Below are positions 1 to 6,219 of a stretch of DNA of 6,219 nt, piece by piece. The notes beneath the pieces were generated by a model, which searched no databases, was not told the origin of the DNA, and was given only the letters and a program-made list of their open reading frames with translations. The position numbers and the translations under genes were made by a program. Origin of the DNA: Nitrospinaceae bacterium (lineage in GTDB: Bacteria > Nitrospinota > Nitrospinia > Nitrospinales > Nitrospinaceae); assembly GCA_029261615.1 (NCBI GenBank), contig JAJDAX010000012.1:1-6219 (forward strand). The letters run 5' to 3'. The stretch's first letter is position 1; every line of letters starts with the position of its first letter.

Positions 1-116
1 GCCAGGAAAAACTGGTCCGGAGATTTAGCCGAACGCGAGGTCACCCAGCCGATGGCCAGCATGGCCAAAACAAAAAGGGAGAAGACAACGATTACCGCGC
101 TGGTGAGTTCCGTCAT
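1..116 (-). CDS. N-terminus of a probable sodium:solute symporter (partial)
   Basis: Only the first 38 complete codons are present; the gene continues past the left edge. The protein opens with a short polar stretch (MTELTSA), then one hydrophobic membrane segment at about residues 7-25, followed by a basic loop (TSRSAKSPDQ) and FFLA. A first helix, a small Gly-Trp turn, a basic R/K-S-P loop and an FFLAG-like motif are typical of the N-terminus of the sodium:solute symporter (SSF/SSS) family, which uses the sodium gradient to import solutes across the inner membrane. The substrate cannot be told from this fragment. The ATG at 114-116 is the first possible start after an in-frame TAG six codons upstream. 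No good Shine-Dalgarno sequence precedes it. It lies downstream of, and on the same strand as, the GGDEF gene, 172 bases away, so cotranscription is possible but not shown. Other multi-helix transporters remain possible. Confidence 0.6.
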   Translation of the reverse strand, partial: MTELTSAVIVVFSLFVLAMLAIGWVTSRSAKSPDQFFL

Positions 117-158
117 GCGGTCAAGGATAAACTAAAATCCCTGTTCTTTTATGAATGT

Positions 159-198
159 CTGAAAAAAAGTTTGCGGTTTCAGGGAGCCTGTTTTTCAG
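159..198. repeat. nested inverted repeat in AT-rich intergenic gap
   Basis: Outer arms CTGAAAAA (159-166) and TTTTTCAG (191-198) are perfect inverted repeats. Inside them lies a second small hairpin, CAGG-GAG-CCTG (180-190), followed on the plus strand by five T. Read on the plus strand this looks like a very short intrinsic terminator, but no plus-strand gene ends here. On the minus strand it could weaken read-through from the GGDEF gene into the transporter. The 4-bp inner stem is weak. The rest of the 117-288 gap shows no gene. Confidence 0.2.
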
Positions 199-288
199 CG
201 AATAAAATTTATGATTTGATTTTACGGTATTGCTGGAATGTCAGGATCGCTTTCATCTATCACGATGATCAATTTTTCAGACCTCCAA

Positions 289-1788
289 TCACCCGGATTG
301 GTCTATTTCTAACAAGTGAGTGTGGCTCTCAACGCGATTTCGTCCCTTGTCCTTAGCGCGATACAAAGCCTTGTCGGCCATTTGCAGAATTCGAGGGAGG
401 GGGAGATCGGGAGAAGACAGTGTGGCCACGCCGAAACTCATCGTCACTTCGACCAGTTTTTTCCCGCACAACACAGGCTCTTCACAAATCGCCTTTCGGA
501 GAGTTTCGGCTTTTTTTTCAGCATCTTTAAGATCAGACAGCGGCAGCAATACCAGAAACTCCTCGCCCCCCCAACGCGCCAGAACTCCGCAGTCGTCTAA
601 TGTTGCTTTCAATCGCCGGGACAATTCTACCAGCACATGGTCTCCTGCCTCGTGACCGAGTTGATCATTTACATTTTTAAAAAAATCAACGTCCGACAAT
701 ATCACTGAGAACGAAGGACAACCTTTTTGAACACGATCCTGCTCCTCTTCAATACACTTCCACATTCCTCGCCGATTGGCCAGACCTGTGAGAGGGTCCG
801 TGATCGCCTGCCGCTCAAGATATTCTTTCATCTCCAGCAATTCGTCGATCAATCCTTCGTTCTTTTCCTTTGTCTGTGTCAACTCTTCAATGAGCTGTTC
901 CTTGTCATTGAGGATCTGCGTCAATTGCAACTGGGTTTGAATACGGAGTTTGACCTCTTCCGGCACAAAAGGTTTAGAAATGTAATCGACCCCGCCTGCG
1001 TTGAACCCTTCCAACACAGATTGTTTATTGTCCAGGCTGGTCAGAAAAATAATCGGAATATCGCGGGTTCGCTTCTCATTCTTGAGAATTCGGCACACCT
1101 CGAACCCGTCCATCCCGGCCATCACCACATCTAAAACGATCAGGTCTGGAAGCTCCTCTGATAACAATTGCAAAGCCGACTCCGCACTCGTTGCCTCCTG
1201 GTAGATCAATCCCTCACTGGCAAGTGTGTTTTTCAGAATTTTCAGGTTTGTCGTGGAGTCATCGACCAGCATGATCCTCATTCCTTTGATAGAAAACTGT
1301 TTTTCCGGGGCTATCAATCGAGTGCTGGCTGACGCGTCCTGATTGACTTCCGTCGAATCTCCTTCAGTGAATTTATCGAGGAATATGCGTTCTACCACCC
1401 ATTGCAGGGCATCCGCTTTGAAGGGTTTGGTCAGATAACCACTTATACCCAGGTTGTGTGCTTTTTCCCGATAAGCAGGATGATCCTTCCCCACCAGCAT
1501 GACAAAGGGAACCTTACGAATCTCTTCCTTTTCATACCCACGGATTTCTTCCAGCAATTCAAGGCCGTTGACAGGAGGTGGCAACCACATGCTGGTGAGG
1601 ATCAAATCAATCCTTACCGTTTCTATCAGAGCAAGAGTTTCCGTACTGTTTGCACAATAGTGAAAATTTCCGGGCGCGATGCCAAATGAAACCAAAAAAT
1701 CGTGAAGCACCTTGCCCATAACCTTCGAATCACCAACAATCAAAACATGAATATCCTGATACTTTGTCGGGGTGTAATCAAAAATCAT
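289..1788 (-). CDS. REC-REC-GGDEF response regulator, probable diguanylate cyclase
   Basis: A 499-residue cytoplasmic signalling protein expected to make cyclic di-GMP from two GTP. Residues ~12-137 form a first receiver domain that is degenerate: G19-D20 replaces the usual acidic pair, S66 stands at the phosphoacceptor position, V99 replaces the switch Thr/Ser, and only K121 is kept. Residues ~170-287 form an intact receiver with D176/D177, phosphoacceptor D220, T250 and K272. A charged, probably coiled-coil linker (~288-327) leads to the GGDEF domain (~328-487), which has DPLTGLANRR, metal-binding D366, nucleotide-binding N374 and D383, and the signature GGEEF at 407-411. These active-site residues suggest it is catalytic. 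The I-site RxxD is absent (D398 and G401 instead of R and D). The frame is open to an ATG at 1884, but I chose the ATG at 1786-1788: it has GAGGA five bases upstream and starts just before the receiver fold. The layout resembles PleD, but which receiver is degenerate is reversed. No cognate kinase is in the window. Confidence 0.93.
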   Translation of the reverse strand: MIFDYTPTKYQDIHVLIVGDSKVMGKVLHDFLVSFGIAPGNFHYCANSTETLALIETVRIDLILTSMWLPPPVNGLELLEEIRGYEKEEIRKVPFVMLVGKDHPAYREKAHNLGISGYLTKPFKADALQWVVERIFLDKFTEGDSTEVNQDASASTRLIAPEKQFSIKGMRIMLVDDSTTNLKILKNTLASEGLIYQEATSAESALQLLSEELPDLIVLDVVMAGMDGFEVCRILKNEKRTRDIPIIFLTSLDNKQSVLEGFNAGGVDYISKPFVPEEVKLRIQTQLQLTQILNDKEQLIEELTQTKEKNEGLIDELLEMKEYLERQAITDPLTGLANRRGMWKCIEEEQDRVQKGCPSFSVILSDVDFFKNVNDQLGHEAGDHVLVELSRRLKATLDDCGVLARWGGEEFLVLLPLSDLKDAEKKAETLRKAICEEPVLCGKKLVEVTMSFGVATLSSPDLPLPRILQMADKALYRAKDKGRNRVESHTHLLEIDQSG

Positions 1789-1793
1789 AAGGA

Positions 1794-1798
1794 TCCTC
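1794..1798 (-). promoter_or_regulatory. Shine-Dalgarno site deciding the GGDEF-gene start
   Basis: On the minus strand GAGGA stands five bases before the ATG at 1788. This favours that start over the ATG at 1884, which would add 32 residues unlike a receiver N-terminus. Confidence 0.7.
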
Positions 1799-1816
1799 AA
1801 TCGTTTCTGTAAATTA

Positions 1817-1845
1817 AGGTTAAGGACACACCCTGAGTCTGGCAA
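1817..1845 (-). promoter_or_regulatory. candidate sigma70-type promoter of the GGDEF gene
   Basis: On the minus strand TTGCCA (1845-1840; five of six matches to TTGACA) is followed after exactly 17 bases by TAACCT (1822-1817; three of six matches to TATAAT). Transcription would begin near 1810, giving a leader of about 22 bases that includes the Shine-Dalgarno site. The -10 box is poor, so this is a candidate only. Confidence 0.35.
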
Positions 1846-1855
1846 GAGTAAATTT

Positions 1856-1885
1856 CTGGTATCTGTAAAGGGTTTTGGATACACT
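1856..1885 (+). promoter_or_regulatory. weak candidate promoter of the leuS operon
   Basis: TACACT (1880-1885; four of six matches to TATAAT) lies 18 bases after CTGGTA (1856-1861; three of six matches to TTGACA). It is in the right place for leuS, about 45 bases before the start codon, but the -35 box is poor. A promoter is needed somewhere in 1789-1929 because leuS faces away from the GGDEF gene. I see no T-box or other recognisable leader structure in this 141-base region. Confidence 0.2.
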
Positions 1886-1929
1886 AGGCTCCCGTTTTAT
1901 CTCACCGATTTTCCGAGGATTCCCAGAAT

Positions 1930-4425
1930 ATGCAGGAGTACGATTTCAAGAAAATAGAATCCCGCTGGCAGTCTTATTGGGATTCCAATAAATCATTTAG
2001 CGTAAAAGAAGACGCTGACCGGCCTAAATATTACCTGCTGGAAATGTTTCCCTATCCGTCCGGACGTATCCATATGGGACACGTCCGCAACTACACCATC
2101 GGCGACGCGCTCGCGAGATTCAAGCGCATGCAGGGATTCAACGTCCTGCATCCTATCGGCTGGGACGCGTTTGGTATGCCCGCTGAAAATGCCGCCATTA
2201 AAAACAATTCGCACCCCTGGGAATGGACGAAGGCCAATATCGACACCATGCGCGACCAGCTCAAAAGACTGGGCCTGAGCTACGACTGGGATCGCGAAAC
2301 CGCAACTTGCACACCTGAATACTATCGGTGGAACCAGTGGTGCTTCCTCAAGTTTCACGAACGTGGACTGGTCTACAGGAAAAAATCCATCGTCAACTGG
2401 TGCGAACCCTGCCAGACGGTGCTGGCCAACGAGCAGGTGATCGATGCCAAATGCTGGCGCTGCGACAGCCCCGTCATCGACCGCGAACAGGACGGCTGGT
2501 TTTTTAAAATAACCGAATACGCCGACCGCCTGCTTGAAGGCTGCAAGGAGCTCTCCGGTTCCTGGCCGGAGCAAGTTCTGACCATGCAGTCGAACTGGAT
2601 CGGGAAAAGTTATGGCGCAGAAGTCGCTTTCAAATTACAGGATAGTGATGAGTCAATTCTGGTTTTCACAACAAGACCGGACACACTCTACGGCGCGACC
2701 TTTATGGTATTGGCACCTGAGCATCCGCTGACGACCACGCTTTCACGCGGAACGGAACAGGAGTCGATAGTGGATGAATTCGTCGCCCGCATGAAGCGCA
2801 TGGAGAAAAAAGACCGCACCGCAGAAGGCGGCGAAAAGGACGGGGTTTTCACAGGAGCGTATGCTGTCAATCCGCTCACAGGAGACAGCGTTCCTGTATG
2901 GACCGCCAACTTCGTCCTCATGGACTACGGCACCGGGGCAATCATGTCCGTTCCAGCGCACGACCAACGCGACTTTGAATTCGCCAGAAAATATAAGTTG
3001 CCGATTCGCGTGGTCATCACACCCGCAGACGGCAACCTTGATGCGGACACACTGGAAACCGCTTTCGTTTCAGATGGGGCCATGGTGCAGTCGGGAGAAT
3101 TTAACGGACTGGCCGGGCAGGAAGCGCGCAAAACCGTGTGCGACCATCTCGACAAAAAGGGCATCGGCAAAGCGACCGTTAATTTTCGCCTGCGCGACTG
3201 GGGTGTTTCCCGCCAACGCTACTGGGGAACACCGGTGCCGATGGTTTTGTGCGACACCTGTGGAACGGTGCCGGTGCCTGAAGATCAGTTGCCGGTGGTG
3301 TTGCCTACGGATGTCGACCTCGGCGATGGCGGGCAGTCACCGCTCCACACACTCGAATCGTTTTATAAAGTCGATTGCCCCAAATGCGGTGCCACCGCAA
3401 GGCGCGAGACCGATACGCTCGACACGTTCATCTGCTCCTCCTGGTACTTCGACCGCTACACGTCGCCGCACGACGAAAACCATGCGTTTAATCCGGAAGC
3501 CAGCCGCTACTGGATGCCAGTGGACCAGTACATTGGCGGCATCGAACACGCTATTTTGCATCTTTTGTATTCGCGTTTTTTCCATCACATTTTCCGGGAT
3601 ATGGGATTGATGCATTCTCCCGAGCCATTTGATCATCTGCTGACTCAGGGTATGGTCATTAAAGACGGGTCCAAGATGTCGAAGTCCAAAGGAAATGTAG
3701 TCGATCCGGATCGGATAATTGAACAATATGGAGCCGATACGGCGCGATTGTTCATCCTGTTCGCCGCCCCTCCGGTCAAAGATCTCGAATGGAGCGATCA
3801 GGGTGTCGAAGGTTGTTACCGATTTTTAAAAAGGGTGTGGGTTATTTTCCAGGCACTGGCGGACAACACGAAACAGGCGGGAGAACTGCCAGACAAAGAC
3901 GCAGATATTTCTCCATTGTTGAAAGACCTGCGTCGCATGACGCACATCACCATCAAGCGTGTCACTGAAGACACAGCGGTTCGCATGCAGTTCAATACAG
4001 CGATCGCCGCAATTATGGAACTGGTCAATCACCTTTACAATTTCCGTGATGGCTGGGAGAAATCAGAGCCCACCCCGGCAGGTCGTGCGATTGTAAAAGA
4101 AGCGCTGGAAAATCTTGTCCTGTTACTGGCCCCATTTGCACCTCACATTGCAGAGGACATGTGGTCCACTTTGGGATATGCTGAAACCACGGACCGGGCC
4201 ACCTGGCCGGTTTATAATGAAGCCCTGATGCAGGCGGATGAAATCACTATCGTCGTGCAGGTAAATGGGAAGGTCCGTCAAAAGCTGACTGTCCCAAAAG
4301 CAATCGGCCAAGAGGATCTTAAATCCCAGGCAATGGAAGATGAAAAAGTCCTCCCCTGGGTGGATGGCAAGACTGTACGAAAAATCATTGTGGTTCCCGG
4401 CAAGCTCGTCAACATCGTCGTATGA
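1930..4425 (+). CDS. leuS: leucyl-tRNA synthetase (LeuRS)
   Basis: An 831-residue class Ia aminoacyl-tRNA synthetase that charges tRNA-Leu with leucine in the cytoplasm. The catalytic Rossmann fold carries the HIGH-type motif HMGH (48-51) within [10 protein letters not shown], and KMSKS at 582-586. The CP1 editing domain (~225-420), which hydrolyses mischarged tRNA, keeps the Thr-rich TTRPDT (247-252) and the AHDQRD segment (343-348), so editing should be active. Two Cys pairs suggest zinc sites: C158/C161 with C175/C178, and C441/C444 with C483/C486. The anticodon-binding helical region (~620-760) is followed by the small C-terminal domain with VQVNGKVR (776-783). The leucine-specific insertion found before KMSKS in E. 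coli and Thermus enzymes is missing: only a few residues separate the TQGMV strand from KMSKS. The ATG is preceded by GAGGA at 1915-1919, ten bases away, and the N-terminus ([14 protein letters not shown]) is normal for the family. It is first gene of a leuS-lptE-holA cluster. Confidence 0.98.
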   Translation: MQEYDFKKIESRWQSYWDSNKSFSVKEDADRPKYYLLEMFPYPSGRIHMGHVRNYTIGDALARFKRMQGFNVLHPIGWDAFGMPAENAAIKNNSHPWEWTKANIDTMRDQLKRLGLSYDWDRETATCTPEYYRWNQWCFLKFHERGLVYRKKSIVNWCEPCQTVLANEQVIDAKCWRCDSPVIDREQDGWFFKITEYADRLLEGCKELSGSWPEQVLTMQSNWIGKSYGAEVAFKLQDSDESILVFTTRPDTLYGATFMVLAPEHPLTTTLSRGTEQESIVDEFVARMKRMEKKDRTAEGGEKDGVFTGAYAVNPLTGDSVPVWTANFVLMDYGTGAIMSVPAHDQRDFEFARKYKLPIRVVITPADGNLDADTLETAFVSDGAMVQSGEFNGLAGQEARKTVCDHLDKKGIGKATVNFRLRDWGVSRQRYWGTPVPMVLCDTCGTVPVPEDQLPVVLPTDVDLGDGGQSPLHTLESFYKVDCPKCGATARRETDTLDTFICSSWYFDRYTSPHDENHAFNPEASRYWMPVDQYIGGIEHAILHLLYSRFFHHIFRDMGLMHSPEPFDHLLTQGMVIKDGSKMSKSKGNVVDPDRIIEQYGADTARLFILFAAPPVKDLEWSDQGVEGCYRFLKRVWVIFQALADNTKQAGELPDKDADISPLLKDLRRMTHITIKRVTEDTAVRMQFNTAIAAIMELVNHLYNFRDGWEKSEPTPAGRAIVKEALENLVLLLAPFAPHIAEDMWSTLGYAETTDRATWPVYNEALMQADEITIVVQVNGKVRQKLTVPKAIGQEDLKSQAMEDEKVLPWVDGKTVRKIIVVPGKLVNIVV

Positions 4426-4430
4426 AGGAG
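4425..4430 (+). promoter_or_regulatory. Shine-Dalgarno site for lptE, overlapping the leuS stop
   Basis: AAGGAG begins on the last base of the leuS TGA and ends six bases before a TTG at 4437. Spacing and match are near ideal, which favours TTG as the lptE start. The in-frame ATG at 4422 overlaps the leuS stop (ATGA) but has no purine-rich site upstream. Confidence 0.7.
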
Positions 4431-4436
4431 ACTCAC

Positions 4437-4985
4437 TTGGCCCACCGAAGCGCCGTAATCCCTGGCTGGAGTTTTCGGCTGGTAAAATGCCTGCTACTGA
4501 TCAGCCTGCTTGTTATCAGTGGCTGTGGTTATCGCCTGTCCGGCACAGGGTCATCGTTACCAGCGCATATCAAAACCATTGCCATCCCGGTACTCAAGAA
4601 TAAGTCAACCGAACCCACCATTCACCCCCGGCTGACCAATACCATTCGCCGCGCCTTTCTCACCGACGGTCGGTTGAAGCTGGTGGACGACCCGAAAAAA
4701 GCCCATCTCGTGCTGCACGGCATTCTTGACTTCTACGACCTTCGGGCTGTGGCCTTCGATTCCAGTGACCGCGCCATTGAATACTGGGTATACCTTGGGA
4801 TCCAGGTAGATGTGAAAGACCGCGTAAAAGGCAAAACCTTTCAAAAAGAAAATCTTCGCACCCGCTGGGACTATCGACCATCCGCCAACGTGGTCAACGC
4901 TGAGGCCAACCGCCAGGAAGCGCTGGACGAAGCCTTCCGCGATGTTTCCATCCGGCTGGTCAGCCTCATTATCGACCAGTTCTGA
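4437..4985 (+). CDS. lptE: LPS-assembly lipoprotein LptE
   Basis: A 182-residue lipoprotein (from the TTG) of the LptE family. LptE plugs the LptD barrel in the outer membrane and helps insert lipopolysaccharide into the outer leaflet. The N-terminus has a lipoprotein signal peptide: basic residues (R4, R15, K18), a hydrophobic core (LLLISLLVIS, ~19-28) and the lipobox ISGC with Cys at 30. The mature protein begins CGYRLSG, then SLPAHIKTIAIPVLKN (40-55), the family's hallmark start; the rest is a small alpha/beta domain ending in a helix with the repeated Arg/Asp pattern usual for the family. I chose TTG (4437) over ATG (4422, five codons longer) because AAGGAG lies six bases before the TTG. 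The ATG reading would place leuS and lptE in a 4-base overlap. Position between leuS and holA matches the E. coli arrangement and supports the call. No lptD is visible here. Confidence 0.9.
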   Translation: MAHRSAVIPGWSFRLVKCLLLISLLVISGCGYRLSGTGSSLPAHIKTIAIPVLKNKSTEPTIHPRLTNTIRRAFLTDGRLKLVDDPKKAHLVLHGILDFYDLRAVAFDSSDRAIEYWVYLGIQVDVKDRVKGKTFQKENLRTRWDYRPSANVVNAEANRQEALDEAFRDVSIRLVSLIIDQF

Positions 4986-4994
4986 TTCCGCCCC

Positions 4995-5990
4995 ATGAAC
5001 GCCTTCGAACTTCAGGGAAAACTGACAGCGGATAACCGCCTGCCGGTTTACTTCCTCTACGGACCCGAACGGTTCCTCGCCACCGAAATCATCAATCAAA
5101 TTACCGGGCAACTGATCACAGACGACAATCGCGACTTCAACTTTGAAGCATTTGATGGCGCTGCCTCAAAACCGGCGGACTGGATAAATTCTGCCAAAAC
5201 CATGTCCTTTTTTGGAGGGGATAAGCTGGTGGTGGTTGAGGGAATTGACGGCACCTCATGGGATGATGCGGGCATCGCCATGCTGGTGGAATACGCTAAA
5301 AACCCCGTAACGGAGGCCTGTCTTGTGATGACGGCGCTCAAGGCGGATCGCAAACGTAAAGTGTACAAGGCCTTGTGCGCCCTGCCCGGTGCCACAGAAT
5401 GTTCGCCGCCTCATGAAGGCATGTTGTCTCCCTGGCTCAGGCAACGTGCCAAGGAAAAGGGTTACACGCTGAGCGTCACCGCTGCCGAACGAATGGTCGC
5501 GCGTATTGGGCCGATGCCCGGAAGGTTGATCTCCGAACTGGACAAGGTGTTGACCTACTCAGGCAAGAATAAAAAGGTGAGTGAAGAAGATGTCACCACC
5601 GTGGTAGGCGACATCCGCCTGGAAACCGTCTTCGCGCTGACGGACGCGCTCAAGGAAAAAAATGCAGGACGCGCGTTGTCGCTACTGCGCAATCAACTCG
5701 CCCACGGAGAAGAGCCGCTGAAACTGCTCGGCACCATCGCCTGGCAATTTCGTATGATATGGGAAGTGAAACATTTTCAGAAAAAAAATATGCCGAACGC
5801 AGGCATCGCCCGCGCTATGGGACAAAAACCCTTCGTCGTGGAAAAGGCGGCACGTTACACGCGCAATTTTTCGGAAGTACAACTGAAGGAAGGATTGCGG
5901 TCACTCGCCTGGGCGGACCGCGAACTGAAAACCAGCGGGAAAGACCCGGCTGGCATTATGGAAACACTGGTGCTGAAACTGGCGTGTTGA
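4995..5990 (+). CDS. holA: DNA polymerase III delta subunit
   Basis: A 331-residue clamp-loader subunit; delta opens the beta sliding clamp so that it can be loaded on primed DNA by the replicative polymerase. Domain I carries YFLYGPERFL (19-28), where the Walker A position has no GKT/S, as is normal for delta, which does not hydrolyse ATP. The segment TMSFFGGDKLVVVEG (69-83) aligns with the clamp-binding wedge of E. coli delta (S-L-F), with F72 and F73 as the likely wedge residues. WLRQRAKEKG (147-156) lies in the AAA+ fold, and GDIRLETVFALTDAL (205-219) plus GEEPLKLLGTIAWQFR (238-253) mark the C-terminal collar domain. Length is close to the ~340 usual for the family. The ATG follows the lptE stop by nine bases and has no clear Shine-Dalgarno site, so translation is probably coupled to lptE. 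It is the last gene of the plus-strand cluster. Confidence 0.93.
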   Translation: MNAFELQGKLTADNRLPVYFLYGPERFLATEIINQITGQLITDDNRDFNFEAFDGAASKPADWINSAKTMSFFGGDKLVVVEGIDGTSWDDAGIAMLVEYAKNPVTEACLVMTALKADRKRKVYKALCALPGATECSPPHEGMLSPWLRQRAKEKGYTLSVTAAERMVARIGPMPGRLISELDKVLTYSGKNKKVSEEDVTTVVGDIRLETVFALTDALKEKNAGRALSLLRNQLAHGEEPLKLLGTIAWQFRMIWEVKHFQKKNMPNAGIARAMGQKPFVVEKAARYTRNFSEVQLKEGLRSLAWADRELKTSGKDPAGIMETLVLKLAC

Positions 5991-6013
5991 GTTGAAAGGC
6001 CATATAACTCTGA

Positions 6014-6049
6014 CAAAACCTCAATGTAATCGAGATTTCTTTCAGAAAT
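6014..6049 (-). terminator. weak candidate terminator downstream of rpsT
   Basis: On the minus strand two small hairpins follow one another: ATTTCT-GAA-AGAAAT (6049-6035) and CTCGAT-TAC-ATTGAG (6034-6020, six pairs with one G-U). The second is followed by G and then TTTT. It lies 51 bases beyond the rpsT stop, a plausible distance. Stems are short and loops only three bases, so confidence is low. I see no clear terminator for holA on the plus strand. Confidence 0.25.
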
Positions 6050-6085
6050 AACTTTCAGGACAGCTGACGAACGGAAGTGGCCTTA

Positions 6086-6111
6086 GCCTCGCGTAAATTT
6101 TACGCGGAGGC
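6086..6111. repeat. inverted repeat covering the rpsT stop codon
   Basis: GCCTCGCGTAAA (6086-6097) and TTTACGCGGAGGC (6099-6111) are inverted copies differing by one extra base, which would bulge. The realistic hairpin is an 11-bp stem with a small AT loop. The rpsT TAA (6102-6100) is inside one arm. No T-run follows on either strand, so it is not a classical terminator. In the 109-base gap between convergent holA and rpsT it could slow polymerase or protect the rpsT mRNA 3' end. That role is inference. Confidence 0.5.
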
Positions 6112-6219
6112 ATTCATCGCGTTAACGCGACGGGTCAATCCGGAGATTTTACGGGCAGCGGCGCGTTTGTGGATCACACCTTTGCTGGCAATCTTGGCGA
6201 TACTCTTCTGCGCATCAAG
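6100..6219 (-). CDS. rpsT: 30S ribosomal protein S20 (partial, C-terminus)
   Basis: The last 39 codons and the TAA stop are present; the start lies beyond the right edge. The fragment is Lys/Arg- and Ala-rich, as in S20, a small all-helical protein that binds 16S rRNA early in 30S assembly. The segment KIASKGVIHKRAAARKISGL matches the family's conserved C-terminal helix, in which a K-G-[VI]-I-H-K turn is followed by A-A-R-K-x-S-x-L. It ends RRVNAMNASA, which resembles the usual LxxxxNAL end with a short tail. S20 is about 85-90 residues, so roughly 50 are missing here. It converges on holA with 109 bases between stops; holA next to a convergent rpsT is also known in other bacteria such as Bacillus. 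Confidence 0.93.
   Translation of the reverse strand, partial: LDAQKSIAKIASKGVIHKRAAARKISGLTRRVNAMNASA

Noticed and set aside
171..356. A 61-codon plus-strand open frame crossing the gap into the GGDEF gene end
   Set aside because: No Shine-Dalgarno site, no recognisable motif, and overlap with the 3' end of a real gene on the other strand.
727..1134. A 135-codon plus-strand open frame antisense to the GGDEF gene
   Set aside because: It is fully inside the conserved second receiver and GGDEF coding region and has no recognisable domain.
1793..1920. Inverted match ATCCTCAATCG / CGATTTTCCGAGGAT flanking the divergent region
   Set aside because: The pairing is mostly the two genes' Shine-Dalgarno sequences (GAGGAT) facing each other, and the CGATT part is offset by four bases. 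Chance is the simpler explanation than an operator.
1789..1929. Possible T-box or amino-acid attenuator ahead of leuS
   Set aside because: The region is only 141 bases, shared with a divergent promoter, and has no terminator hairpin, T-box core motif or leucine-codon leader peptide.
1993..2574. A 193-codon antisense open frame over leuS
   Set aside because: The opposite strand of conserved leuS codons often stays open; the translation matches nothing recognisable.
2861..3610. A 249-codon open frame on the plus strand inside leuS
   Set aside because: It lies in another frame of the well-conserved LeuRS coding region, has a biased Arg/Ser/Thr-rich translation with no recognisable domain, and has no ribosome site of note. 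It is a shadow of leuS.

Overview
The window is an ordinary chromosomal housekeeping segment from a Gram-negative bacterium. The evidence for Gram-negative is an LptE-type outer-membrane lipoprotein lying between leuS and holA, a gene order also seen in proteobacteria such as E. coli. LeuRS lacks the leucine-specific insertion next to KMSKS, and a convergent rpsT follows holA. Together these recall deltaproteobacterial-type lineages and relatives, but that placement is inference and no species can be named. I found no mobile element, CRISPR array, tRNA or rRNA gene, and no sign of an undescribed system.

Layout from left to right: (1) the first ~39 codons of a membrane transporter, probably a sodium:solute symporter, on the minus strand and running off the left edge; (2) a 172-base AT-rich gap with a weak nested inverted repeat and no gene; (3) a minus-strand gene for a REC-REC-GGDEF response regulator, a probable diguanylate cyclase, whose first receiver has lost its phosphoacceptor Asp and whose GGDEF domain lacks the RxxD inhibitory site; (4) a 141-base divergent intergenic region; (5) a plus-strand cluster leuS-lptE-holA with almost no spacing, very probably one transcript; (6) a 109-base convergent gap with hairpins; (7) the last 39 codons of rpsT (ribosomal protein S20) on the minus strand, cut by the right edge.

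The three plus-strand genes serve different core processes: leucyl-tRNA charging, LPS delivery to the outer membrane, and loading of the replicative clamp. Their linkage probably reflects shared growth-linked expression rather than a common pathway. The divergent diguanylate cyclase is a separate signalling gene. The points most worth a second look are its inverted receiver arrangement (degenerate first, intact second, opposite to Caulobacter PleD), its missing product-inhibition site, and the TTG start of lptE, whose ribosome-binding site lies at the leuS stop codon.
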